Shown: positions 32,501-40,555 of the stretch, in pieces
Numbering within the stretch: the stretch's first letter is position 1
How the letters are laid out: every line of letters starts with the position of its first letter
NCBI GenBank assembly: GCA_034437275.1
Contig: DAOTUD010000152.1
Coordinates: forward strand, 1 to 51,715
Reading direction: 5' to 3'
Source: TC-15 sp034437275
GTDB taxonomy: Bacteria; Chloroflexota; Anaerolineae; Aggregatilineales; Aggregatilineaceae
DNA: 51,715 nucleotides
Notes under the pieces: model-generated
Databases searched by the model: none
Told to the model about the DNA's origin: nothing
Seen by the model: the letters and a program-made list of their open reading frames with translations, nothing else
Translations under genes and position numbers: made by a program

Positions 32501-34444
32501 TCACGGCACCAGCGGGATCGTCGCGCGGTGTTCGTCCGGCAGGGCGAAGATCGCGTTGATCCCCGGCGTGCCGGTGTCGTTGCGGCGCACGCTGTCGAAC
32601 AGCCCCACCGCCACGCGGAACGGCCCCTGTGCCTCGTCCGGCACCTGGAACGTCATCCGCTGCACCATCAGGTCCCCGGCGGCCCACGTCAGCGCGGAGA
32701 GCACCTCGCCATCGGCGATCACGACACGCGCCCCGTCACCGTCCCACACATGCGCGAACGGGGCAAACGCCCACACGCCGCGCTCCGGGCGCAGATCGTC
32801 GATACGCCAGGCCGTGTCGAGCGTGACCGTCGCGCCGGGCGTGAGCGCCTCGTGCAGCGTCCAGCCCACGAAGCGCACTCCGATATCGGACGGCACATCT
32901 GCCGGATGCGCGATGGTGATGGCGTCCGGCTGGGCGCGCCAGAACTCGATCCGCGTGCCATCGTCCAGCACCAGCGGCGGCCCGGCGGACTCGCCAGCCA
33001 GCGGCGGCGGCACCGGGTTGGCCGGGTCGCGCTGCATGACGAGGTACAGCGCGCCCTGCGGCGAAACCAGCACCGCGCGCGCATAACTGGCCTGGGGGAC
33101 CTGCTCCACCCGGATCGCCGCGCCGGCCAGGGTGGCGGGCGTCCACTCGTCCATGGGCGAGACAATCACCGCCTCGCCGCGCAGCCGGTCGCCAAGCGCC
33201 ATCGCCTCACCCAGCGGCAGCGTGCCCGGCAGGTCCTCGCCGGGATGGGCGGCGGTGTTCTGGGCGAAGCGCAGCGTGTTGACGCCGTTCACCGCCCCGG
33301 TGAAGGCCACCGCCGCGACGATGGCCGCCACGATCAGCGGGCGGGGGCGGCGCAGCAGCGGAATCAGCCCCAGCGCCGCGAGGCCGTGCCCCGCGGGCAC
33401 CGTCAGCAGCAAATAGAACGGGTGCACCACCCGCGACACGTAGCTCATCATCAGCACCGGCAGCCCAAACCACACCAGCAAGATCAGCACGGCATCGACC
33501 GCCCGGCGCGTGGCCTCCTGGCGCTGGCGCAGCGTGTTGACCGCGCTGCCGATGCCCACCACCAACACAACCAGCCAGCCCCCATGCACGACCGCGCTCA
33601 GGTCGCGGCGCAGACCGGCGTCGTCCTGGGGCGCGCCCATACCGCGCTGGTCGGCGTAGCCCCACCCGGTGACCAGCCGCACCGCGTGCGAGGCAGCCTC
33701 GTCCGTCAGCCGCGAATCGCCGGACGCGAACTCCTCGACGCGGGCGGTGGTCCGGTCCCACTGGTCGACCAGCCCGGCGGTGTAGAGCAGGGCCAGCGCC
33801 GCGAAGACGATCCCCCCGGCAGCCAGCGCGCGCTTCGGAATGTGCCGCCGGTACACCAGCAGCAGCACACCGACCGGCACGATCAGCGCATAGGCCAGCA
33901 GGTAGGTGTGCGCGAACAGCGCCAGCCCGACCAGCGCGATCAGCACCCGCCGCCGGGGATGGCGCGTCTGCCGCGTCAGCACGGGAGCCAACGCCCAGAA
34001 CACCAGACACACGAAAAACGGCGACAGGCTCTGCACCCACGTGCGGCGGCTGTCCTCGATGATCCAGGGGTTGACGGCGAACAGCGCCGCCCCGAGCAGC
34101 GCCGGGCGCGTACCGATCAGCCAGCGCAGCCCGCGATAGGCCAGCCAGATCGCGAACGTGTTGAGCAGCAACGTCAGCGCGTAAGCCGCGATCGGCTGCC
34201 GGACCAGCGCCAGCGCCGGGACGAACAGGTAGCCCGTCAGCGGCGGATTGGCGAACAGCACCGACGTGCCCTGCCCCGCCAACGGCAGCGCGCCCGTGTC
34301 GAGCGTCTGGAGCGCCTGCCAGACCGGGTAGACCTGGTCGATGTTGTACTCGATATCGTCGATATGCTGGAAGCGCAGCCACGCGCCGACGGTGAAGATC
34401 ACCACCAGCGCCAGCCGGTCCCAGGCGGTGCGGGAATGCGACAT
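32501..34444 (-). CDS. GT39-like polytopic membrane glycosyltransferase
   Basis: 647 aa. TM1 (LALVVIFTVGAWLRFQHI) is followed by the acidic loop DDIEYNIDQVYPVWQAL, the arrangement of GT39/ArnT-type enzymes that move a sugar from a polyprenyl-phosphate donor. About 11 hydrophobic segments reach to residue 430. A beta-rich extracytoplasmic domain of about 200 residues follows (for example GVRFVGWTLHEALTPGATVTL and MTFQVPDEAQGPFRVAVGLF), a form seen in Chloroflexota GT39-like proteins. It stands apart from the main glycosylation train. Its own promoter is not obvious. Donor and acceptor are unknown. Confidence 0.82.
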   Translation of the reverse strand: MSHSRTAWDRLALVVIFTVGAWLRFQHIDDIEYNIDQVYPVWQALQTLDTGALPLAGQGTSVLFANPPLTGYLFVPALALVRQPIAAYALTLLLNTFAIWLAYRGLRWLIGTRPALLGAALFAVNPWIIEDSRRTWVQSLSPFFVCLVFWALAPVLTRQTRHPRRRVLIALVGLALFAHTYLLAYALIVPVGVLLLVYRRHIPKRALAAGGIVFAALALLYTAGLVDQWDRTTARVEEFASGDSRLTDEAASHAVRLVTGWGYADQRGMGAPQDDAGLRRDLSAVVHGGWLVVLVVGIGSAVNTLRQRQEATRRAVDAVLILLVWFGLPVLMMSYVSRVVHPFYLLLTVPAGHGLAALGLIPLLRRPRPLIVAAIVAAVAFTGAVNGVNTLRFAQNTAAHPGEDLPGTLPLGEAMALGDRLRGEAVIVSPMDEWTPATLAGAAIRVEQVPQASYARAVLVSPQGALYLVMQRDPANPVPPPLAGESAGPPLVLDDGTRIEFWRAQPDAITIAHPADVPSDIGVRFVGWTLHEALTPGATVTLDTAWRIDDLRPERGVWAFAPFAHVWDGDGARVVIADGEVLSALTWAAGDLMVQRMTFQVPDEAQGPFRVAVGLFDSVRRNDTGTPGINAIFALPDEHRATIPLVP

Positions 34445-34534
34445 ACTCAGCCCTGCCTCGTGGCGCGATCATCCCAACGGACAAACTGAGCGCCCATTAT
34501 ACCCGCCGCGCACGCCCCCGCCCACGATCCACCA

Positions 34535-34563
34535 TTGACGCTGGCGACACGGTTGGCTACAAT
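34535..34563 (+). promoter_or_regulatory. sigma-70 promoter of rplY
   Basis: TTGACG (34535-34540), a 17-nt spacer and TACAAT (34558-34563), each one base from consensus. Transcription would begin near 34570, leaving a leader of about 140 nt before the ATG. The leader is GC-rich with short inverted segments, but I cannot assign a known regulatory RNA to it. Confidence 0.85.
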
Positions 34564-34709
34564 TGCTCCGCTGCGGACTCGCTGCCGGGCCGCGCGCCCG
34601 GCGCTACACACCCCACGCACAGACCCCCGCGAAGCCAGCGGGTTTAATTTGAAAGACAGGGCGCTGCGGGCAGCCAGCCGGTCCTGGCTAGAACGAGGAG
34701 ACTTTTGTA

Positions 34710-35390
34710 ATGGCTGAGATGATCGTACTCGAAGCAAATAAACGCGAAATGGCCGGCAAGCAGGTCAGAAAACTGCGCCATGCGGGCATCATTCCTGGTG
34801 TGCTGTACGGCCCTACCTTCGAAGCAATTCCTTTGCAGATCGAATGGACCAAGCTTCGCCCGACGTTACGTCAGGCCGGCGCGTCGCAGATTATTGAACT
34901 GCACATCGACGGCGAGACGTACAACGCGCTGGTGCGTGACGTCCAGCGTGCGCCACTGAAGGGCGATGTGCTGCATGTGGACTTCTACCGCGTCCGGATG
35001 GATGTCACCATTCGCACCGACGTGCCGATCAACATGGTCGGCAGCGACGAGCCGATGGAAAGCATCGGTGGGGTGATCATCCAGGAGATGACCACCATCG
35101 AGGTTGAATGTTTGCCCACCGACCTGCCGCCGGAAATCCAAATCGACATTTCCGACATGACGGAAATCGGCGAGATGCGGATGGTGTCCGACTTGCCGAA
35201 GCCGGACAGGGTCACCTTCATGGCCAACGACGACGACGTCGTGATCAGTTCCTCCTACCTGGAGCGTCTGGTCGAAGAAGAGGAAGAGGAACTGGAAGAA
35301 GAACTGTTCGGCGAACTGGAAGAGCCGGAACTGGTCGGGCGCGAAGAGGAAGAAGAGATCGAAGACGGCGAAGACGAGGAAGAAGTCTAG
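34710..35390 (+). CDS. rplY: 50S ribosomal protein L25/Ctc family
   Basis: 226 aa, the long (CTC) form of L25, which binds 5S rRNA in the large ribosomal subunit. The L25 domain occupies residues 1-95 (VLEANKREMAGKQVRKLRHAGIIPGVLYG, then VRDVQRAPLKGDVLHVDFYRV); the second beta domain follows to about 180 (VDVPINM-like segment, VECLPTDLPPEIQIDISDM). The last 40 residues are nearly all Glu and Asp. Start ATG with GAGGAG upstream; promoter at 34535 and terminator at 35414, so it is a monocistronic unit. In some bacteria the CTC form is tied to general stress; no such signal is visible here. Confidence 0.96.
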   Translation: MAEMIVLEANKREMAGKQVRKLRHAGIIPGVLYGPTFEAIPLQIEWTKLRPTLRQAGASQIIELHIDGETYNALVRDVQRAPLKGDVLHVDFYRVRMDVTIRTDVPINMVGSDEPMESIGGVIIQEMTTIEVECLPTDLPPEIQIDISDMTEIGEMRMVSDLPKPDRVTFMANDDDVVISSSYLERLVEEEEEELEEELFGELEEPELVGREEEEEIEDGEDEEEV

Positions 35391-35413
35391 TCGCCACATC
35401 ACACAGCCCAATC

Positions 35414-35444
35414 AAAAAGGGACCCCACAGCGGGTCCTTTTTTT
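35414..35444 (+). terminator. Intrinsic terminator of rplY
   Basis: GGACCC (35420-35425), loop CACAGC, GGGTCC (35432-35437), extended by A-run/T-run pairing, followed by seven T residues. It lies 24 bp after the stop. Confidence 0.92.
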
Positions 35445-35519
35445 GTGCCGGCGTGTGCCCGGCGGCCACAAACCGGTATACTCTTAGCATCGTATACGCA
35501 AACGGGAGACGGGGCAACC

Positions 35520-36971
35520 ATGACAAAACAGGTGTTGGTGACGGGTGTCACCGGGTATATCGGCGGGCGGCTGGTGCCGCGCTTGTTGGACGCAGGCTAC
35601 ACGCTGCGGGTGCTGGTGCGCGATCCGGCCCGGCTGCAAGGCCGCCCCTGGCGTGACCGGGTGGAGGTGGTACAGGGCGACGTGTTGAAACCGGACACAC
35701 TCGGCCCGGCGCTGGAGGGGGTCGAGGCGGCGTACTACCTGATCCACAGTATGCGCGGCGGCACAGACTTCCACGCCCGCGACCTGACCGCCGCCCGCAA
35801 CTTCGGCGACGCCGCCCACGCGCACAAGGTCGGGCGCATCGTGTACCTGGGCGGCCTGGGCGACCCGGACACCAACCTGTCGGAGCATCTGCGCTCGCGC
35901 CAGAAGACGGGCGACGCGCTGCGCGCCACCGGCGTGCCGGTCACCGAGTTCCGCGCCGGGATCATCGTCGGATCGGGCAGCATCTCGTTCGAGATGATCC
36001 GCTACCTGACCGAGCGCATCCCGGTGATGATCTGCCCGCGCTGGGTGTTCACCCGCGTGCAGCCCCTCGCCGTCCGCGACACACTGGACTACCTGGTCAC
36101 CGCGCTGGAAACCCCGGCCAGCGCCAACCAGATCGTTGAGATCGGCGGGGCGGATGTGCTCACCTACGGCGACATGATGCGCGGCTACGCCCGGATTCGC
36201 GGGCTGCGGCGCACGCTGATCCCGGTGCCGGTGCTCACCCCGCGCCTGTCGTCGTACTGGGTGCATTGGATGACGCCCATCCCCAGCGACATTGCCCGTC
36301 CGCTGATCCAGGGGCTGCGTAACGAGGTGATCGTGCGCGACGACATGGCGCAGCGCCTGTTCCCCGCCATCACGCCGATGCCCTACGCCGACGCGGTGCA
36401 GGAGGCGCTCGACCGGCTGGAAGCCAGCGAAGTCGAAACCAGTTGGAGCGACGCGCTGGTCAGCAGCCAGGGCGACACGCCGCCGGTTGTGCTCACCACG
36501 CACGAAGGCATGATCATCGAGCAGCGCCAGCACGTCATCGACGCCGCGCCGCAGGCCGCCTTCCGCACCTTCACCCGGCTGGGCGGCCAACGCGGCTGGC
36601 TGACCTTCAACTGGGCATGGCGGCTGCGCGGTATCCTGGACCGGCTGGTCGGCGGGGTCGGGTTCCGGCGCGGACGTCGCCACCCGGACGATCTGCGCGT
36701 GGGGGACGCGGTCGACTTCTGGCGCGTGGAAGCCATCGAGCCGGACCGGCTGCTGCAACTGCGCGCCGAGATGCGCCTGCCGGGCCGCGCGTGGCTCCAG
36801 TTCAAGGCCGAGCCGCAGGACAACGGCCAGACGCGGCTGGTGCAAAGCGCCATCTTCGCGCCGAAAGGGTTGTTCGGGCTGCTGTACTGGTACCTGCTGT
36901 ACCCGGTTCACGGCTACATCTTTTCGGCGATGATCCGCAAGCTCGCCGAAGAGGCCGAGTCCGGCGACTAA
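35520..36971 (+). CDS. NAD(P)-binding SDR (epimerase-like) fused to DUF2867
   Basis: 483 aa. Residues 1-290 are an atypical SDR / NmrA-like Rossmann domain: VLVTGVTGYIGGRLVPRLLDAGY at the start, then VEVVQGDVLKPDTL and AAYYLIHSMRGG. The catalytic YxxxK is not evident, so it may bind rather than turn over its cofactor. Residues about 330-480 match DUF2867 (RLGGQRGWLTFNWAWRLRGILD, LLQLRAEMRLPGRAWLQF, FGLLYWYLLYPVHGYIF). This two-domain form is common in bacteria and its reaction is unproven. The start ATG 35520 has GGAGA upstream; a longer frame from 35445 covers the rplY terminator tail and is rejected. Confidence 0.88.
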   Translation: MTKQVLVTGVTGYIGGRLVPRLLDAGYTLRVLVRDPARLQGRPWRDRVEVVQGDVLKPDTLGPALEGVEAAYYLIHSMRGGTDFHARDLTAARNFGDAAHAHKVGRIVYLGGLGDPDTNLSEHLRSRQKTGDALRATGVPVTEFRAGIIVGSGSISFEMIRYLTERIPVMICPRWVFTRVQPLAVRDTLDYLVTALETPASANQIVEIGGADVLTYGDMMRGYARIRGLRRTLIPVPVLTPRLSSYWVHWMTPIPSDIARPLIQGLRNEVIVRDDMAQRLFPAITPMPYADAVQEALDRLEASEVETSWSDALVSSQGDTPPVVLTTHEGMIIEQRQHVIDAAPQAAFRTFTRLGGQRGWLTFNWAWRLRGILDRLVGGVGFRRGRRHPDDLRVGDAVDFWRVEAIEPDRLLQLRAEMRLPGRAWLQFKAEPQDNGQTRLVQSAIFAPKGLFGLLYWYLLYPVHGYIFSAMIRKLAEEAESGD

Positions 36972-36998
36972 CACGCCGCGCCGAGCAACGGGCCGGCA

Positions 36999-37029
36999 TT
37001 GGTGCCAACGGGGACACATCCGCTATAAT
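36999..37029 (+). promoter_or_regulatory. Candidate promoter overlapping an upstream ATG
   Basis: TTGGTG (36999-37004), a 19-nt spacer and a perfect TATAAT (37024-37029). The -10 box contains the first bases of an in-frame ATG at 37028, so that ATG cannot lie in a transcript made from here. Confidence 0.5.
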
Positions 37030-37069
37030 GGCCCGATCCTGGGACGAGATGAACGGTGAGAGAGGGGCA

Positions 37070-38677
37070 GTGACACGCATCCCAACCGAACGCACACCAC
37101 GCGAACATGTCTTCCAGACACCGGCCCTGCAAAAGCTGTCCGACGCGGCATGGCGGCTGAGCAACTGGCGCTATATGTGGCTGGTGCTGTTTGGTCTCGG
37201 CCTGCTGCGCAGCATCGGCGTGCTGCTGGCCTATCCCCCGGCGCACGGGTCGGATTCGTTCGTGTATTTTCTCTACGTGGAACGGCTGCGCGGCTACGAC
37301 CTGCCCCTCATCAGCCAGACCGCGCCCCCGCTGTACCCGCTGGTGCTGTATGGTGCGGTGCATGTGCTGAAGTCGGTGTACTGGCTAATCGGCGCGCAGT
37401 TCATCGCCTCGGCGGCCCTCGCCCCGCTGTTCTACCAGGGGCTGAAAAAGGTCAATCCGCTGCTGGCGCTCGGCGCGGCGCTGGTCATCCTCGGCGATAC
37501 ACAGGTGGCAGTGGTGTTCAACTTCACACATACCGAGCCGCTGTACATCACGCTGCTGGCGCTGGCCCTGGTGCTGTTCGTGCGGGTGACGGATGCGCCG
37601 CAGCGCACGCGCCGCGTGCTGGCCGGGGCGTTCATCGTCGGCGGCTTGCTGGTGCTGCTGCTGCTCACGCGGTCGGTGGCCCGCTACTTGATCGTCGCCT
37701 TTGCGCTGGTGATGCTGCTGCGCAGCCGCGACCTGACGCGCACCGCCGCCCTGGTCGGGGGCTTCGCCCTCACCGCCGCGCTGTGGCTGGGCATCTCGGC
37801 GGCAGCGTGGGGCGATCCGGAAGGCGCGTCGACCAGCAATCACATGGTGTTCAAAGTGGTCGCGGAAAAACCCGACTGGGTCGCCCGCGCGAACGGCCCC
37901 CATTCCGCCCGCTACCTGGACTTGCGCGCAGACTGCCAGCAGGACACCACAAGCGGGGTGTATTTCTGCCTGCATGGGCAGATCGGCGACTGGGACGAAA
38001 CCGCGGCGGTGATCAACGGCGTCTATACCGAAACAATCACGGCCAACCGGGGGGAGTATATCCGGGAAATCATCGTCCACACGCGCGAGTATCTGGCCTT
38101 GTCCGGAAAACAATATGGACTGGAAGCCGGGCTGCCCAGCGAGGTGCAATGCCGCACGGCAGACACGCATGTGCAGGGCATCACCGCCGACAGCTTACGG
38201 GACACCTGGTGGGCGTGGATTTTGCCGGACCATCCCAACTACTCCGCGCAAACCGTGCGCGACATCCGGGCCATTCAGCGCCACGTGCTGACGTACATGT
38301 GCCCACCCCTGGAGCACTCACCGCAGGCCAAGCGCATCGTCGACATCATCGCCACCCGCTACCGTTCCCTGAGCCGCCCGCGCCCACTGCTCTGGTATGC
38401 CGCGGCGCTGGGTTTCGCGCTGGCGATCCCCTGGGCGCGCCGCCGCTATTTGACTGTCGTGCTGATCTTCGGCGGCGTCCTGGCGATGCACGCGCTGGCC
38501 TCCGCCGTCACCTTCAACGTGCAGCCCCGTTACGTGGTGGTGACGAATCCGCTGCGCGCGACGCTGCTGCTGTTCGTGGTGTTCGTGCTCGGCATGACGC
38601 TGGCGCATGTGCTCGACCGGATTGCAGGCCGCCTGGCCAGACGGACGGCACACCACGCGCAAGACCGCGACGCCTAG
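37070..38677 (+). CDS. Polytopic membrane protein, probable GT39/GT-C-like glycosyltransferase
   Basis: About 535 aa. TM1 (YMWLVLFGLGLLRSIGVLLAY) is followed by a polar loop HGSDSFVYFLYVERLRGYDL of the sort that carries catalytic acidic residues in GT-C enzymes. Further hydrophobic segments lie around residues 90-250 and 430-520. Between them is an extracytoplasmic stretch of about 170 residues with five or more Cys (DCQQD, YFCLH, EVQCRTAD, YMCPP), probably disulfide-bonded. I cannot name a family with confidence. The start is uncertain: GTG 37070 follows GAGAGGGG, ATG 37049 is an alternative, and ATG 37028 overlaps a TATAAT. Monocistronic and convergent with the L,D-transpeptidase gene. Confidence 0.7.
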   Translation: MTRIPTERTPREHVFQTPALQKLSDAAWRLSNWRYMWLVLFGLGLLRSIGVLLAYPPAHGSDSFVYFLYVERLRGYDLPLISQTAPPLYPLVLYGAVHVLKSVYWLIGAQFIASAALAPLFYQGLKKVNPLLALGAALVILGDTQVAVVFNFTHTEPLYITLLALALVLFVRVTDAPQRTRRVLAGAFIVGGLLVLLLLTRSVARYLIVAFALVMLLRSRDLTRTAALVGGFALTAALWLGISAAAWGDPEGASTSNHMVFKVVAEKPDWVARANGPHSARYLDLRADCQQDTTSGVYFCLHGQIGDWDETAAVINGVYTETITANRGEYIREIIVHTREYLALSGKQYGLEAGLPSEVQCRTADTHVQGITADSLRDTWWAWILPDHPNYSAQTVRDIRAIQRHVLTYMCPPLEHSPQAKRIVDIIATRYRSLSRPRPLLWYAAALGFALAIPWARRRYLTVVLIFGGVLAMHALASAVTFNVQPRYVVVTNPLRATLLLFVVFVLGMTLAHVLDRIAGRLARRTAHHAQDRDA

Positions 38678-38703
38678 CCGCGCCGGTCGCGCAGCAGTTC
38701 CCC

Positions 38704-39936
38704 TTACAGCACGCGCACCGGCGTGTTGACCTCCGCCCACTCGAAGAACCAGCGCGCCTCGTCGGTCGGCAGGTTGACGCAGCCGTGACTCATCGGGCGG
38801 CCAAAGCTGTTATGCCAGTACGTGCCGTGAATGCCATAGCCCGCATGGAAGTACATCGTGTAGGGAACATCCGGCAAGAAGTAATCCTCGCCGCGCATGT
38901 CGTCGGCCTCATATTTGACGTAAATCTTGAAGTCGCCCTTCACCGTTGGCGTCTCCGTCCGACCGGTCGAGGTCAGGTGACTGCGGATAAGCTGCCCGTT
39001 CTCGTAGGCGTAAATGCGCTGCTCCGCCGTCGAGACGACAATCGCCTTGCCGGCGGTGGCCGGCGGGGCCGGGGCTTCGGCCTGGCCGGGGCGGTATTCG
39101 CCCGCCGCCGGGATGGTCAGCTCCTGGCCGACATACAGCAGGTCCGGGTTGGCGAGATCATTGAGCGCGACGATCTGCTGCATATCGACGCCGTACTGCC
39201 GCGCGATCAGGGCCAGCTCCTGCCCCGGCTCGACGATGTGCGTGGTGGTCACGCCGTCATAATCCTGCATCGGATCATAGGGCGGCGGCTCAGTGACGAT
39301 CATCGTCAACTCCAGCCGCCCGTCGGCTAGTTCGCCCTGCGGATCGAGATACAGCCGGTTGAGGATGGCCGGAATATCGACCGCCCGCCCGATCTGCGGA
39401 GGATCGCCGGGCACCGCCGCGATGTTGGCCTCGGCGCTGAGCGCGATCAGGGCGTCCTGCGTCTGCGACAGGTCGACCGCGTAGACCGGCTGCACCGTCG
39501 TACCGGGCGCGGCGGTTTCGACGTGCTGCATGGTCGCCGCCGGGTTGACCTGCACGCCCAACTGGCCCAGCGTGCGCGTCCACTGCCGCCCCTCGTCGAC
39601 CAGGGCGACCGGCTGCGCGGCGATGTCGTAGCCGCCGACGGCAGCCGCGGCCTCATCGACGGACAGCCCGCCGAGGGACACATCGCCCAGCGTCACGCCA
39701 TCCGCCACGCGCGGGGGTTCATCACCGGAGGTGGTGTAGAACAGCACGACCAGCACCACCAGCACGGTCGCCAGCGCTGCGCTGACGCCCAACACCCCGC
39801 CGATCATCCACCACGACGGCTGCCAGCGTCCTCGCCCACGAGAAGCCGCCGGTTGGCGAGCGGCGGGTGGCGCCGGGCGGTGTTGTGGTTGGGACCGGGG
39901 GTGGGCTTGCGCTCGGGACTGGGATTGGGGCGGCAT
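38704..39936 (-). CDS. L,D-transpeptidase (YkuD) with LysM domain, membrane anchored
   Basis: 410 aa. A basic, Pro/Gln-rich cytoplasmic N terminus is followed by one TM helix (about 44-68). Residues about 80-210 look like a VanW/PG-binding-type beta domain. A LysM domain (TTHIVEPGQELALIARQYGVDMQQIV with LYVGQELTIP) lies at about 225-270 and binds peptidoglycan. The YkuD domain ends the protein, with IHGTYWHNSFGRPMSHGCVNL; nucleophile C386. It would make 3-3 cross-links in peptidoglycan or attach proteins to it, outside the membrane. The start has GAGGA 8 bp upstream. A second YkuD enzyme lies at 47653-48705. Confidence 0.93.
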   Translation of the reverse strand: MPPQSQSRAQAHPRSQPQHRPAPPAARQPAASRGRGRWQPSWWMIGGVLGVSAALATVLVVLVVLFYTTSGDEPPRVADGVTLGDVSLGGLSVDEAAAAVGGYDIAAQPVALVDEGRQWTRTLGQLGVQVNPAATMQHVETAAPGTTVQPVYAVDLSQTQDALIALSAEANIAAVPGDPPQIGRAVDIPAILNRLYLDPQGELADGRLELTMIVTEPPPYDPMQDYDGVTTTHIVEPGQELALIARQYGVDMQQIVALNDLANPDLLYVGQELTIPAAGEYRPGQAEAPAPPATAGKAIVVSTAEQRIYAYENGQLIRSHLTSTGRTETPTVKGDFKIYVKYEADDMRGEDYFLPDVPYTMYFHAGYGIHGTYWHNSFGRPMSHGCVNLPTDEARWFFEWAEVNTPVRVL

Positions 39937-40053
39937 AGGGTCATCCTCGCTGATCAGTAAATTATTCCAGATATACGCCTATTTTATAGCAACGGCGGCG
40001 GCTTGTGAACCGCGCGCAGCGCACGCCCAGGCGGCGCAAAAGCTACGCCCGGC

Positions 40054-40428
40054 CTATTGATCGCCGGCGTCATCCTCGGCCAGCTCGCGGTAGAGGAACC
40101 ACGCGCCTTTGCGATCACCGGCGCTTTTGGGTGCGCGGTCGTAGTACAGGTCGAAGATGCAGTCGATGGTGGTGCGCACGCGAAAGTAAAAGCGCCCCAC
40201 CCCCCACGATCCGCGCCGGGAAGCGACCGCTGCGTGCGTCGGGCGCATGTTGCGCGCCATCCGCCCCCGGCGCGTGTAGTCCTCCCACGCGCTGAGCACG
40301 GCAGCGACCGCGAACGTATCCGCACCCCACACGAAACGATCCGGGCAGGACGGCTTTTTCTCCAGCGCGGGGGGATCGTCAAATTCGACGGTGATCGGCT
40401 CGGCGATAAAGCGCACCGGCTTCAACAT
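40054..40428 (-). CDS. DUF6504 family protein
   Basis: 124 aa, soluble. The sequence MLKPVRFIAEPITVEFDDPP, then KPSCPDRFVWGADTFAV, RRGRMARNMRPTHA, RRGSWGVGRFYFRVRT and FDLYYDRAPK matches my memory of DUF6504, a small family often met beside DNA polymerase IV/DinB-like genes. No polymerase is present here. It is rich in Arg and aromatic residues, so nucleic-acid binding is possible but unproven. The start ATG 40428 follows GAGGAG; the frame upstream of it runs into repeat DNA and is not used. It is the last gene of the minus-strand set that begins with the two secreted proteins. Confidence 0.75.
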   Translation of the reverse strand: MLKPVRFIAEPITVEFDDPPALEKKPSCPDRFVWGADTFAVAAVLSAWEDYTRRGRMARNMRPTHAAVASRRGSWGVGRFYFRVRTTIDCIFDLYYDRAPKSAGDRKGAWFLYRELAEDDAGDQ

Positions 40429-40462
40429 GGCAGATGCTCTCCTCACTACGTGGGGCGGGCCG

Positions 40463-40525
40463 CCCCTCTCCCACGCCCGGACGCGCACGCGCCCGCGTGA
40501 GCACCCGGCACAGTCGGGGAGAGGG
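40463..40525. repeat. C/G-rich inverted repeat
   Basis: CCCTCTCCC (40464-40472) pairs with GGGAGAGGG (40517-40525); CACGCG and CGCGTG lie between. It resembles the CCCCTC/GAGGGG repeats at 17.4-17.7 kb and 24.7-24.8 kb, but it lacks the GTTTTACCCCT ends. It sits between the DUF6504 start and the 516-aa protein stop. Confidence 0.4.
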
Positions 40526-40555
40526 ACGACGCCAACACCCGGCAGCCGCGCGCGG

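Noticed and set aside
34564..34709. Possible L25 autoregulatory leader
   Set aside because: The leader is GC-rich with short inverted segments, but nothing matches a known ribosomal-protein leader.
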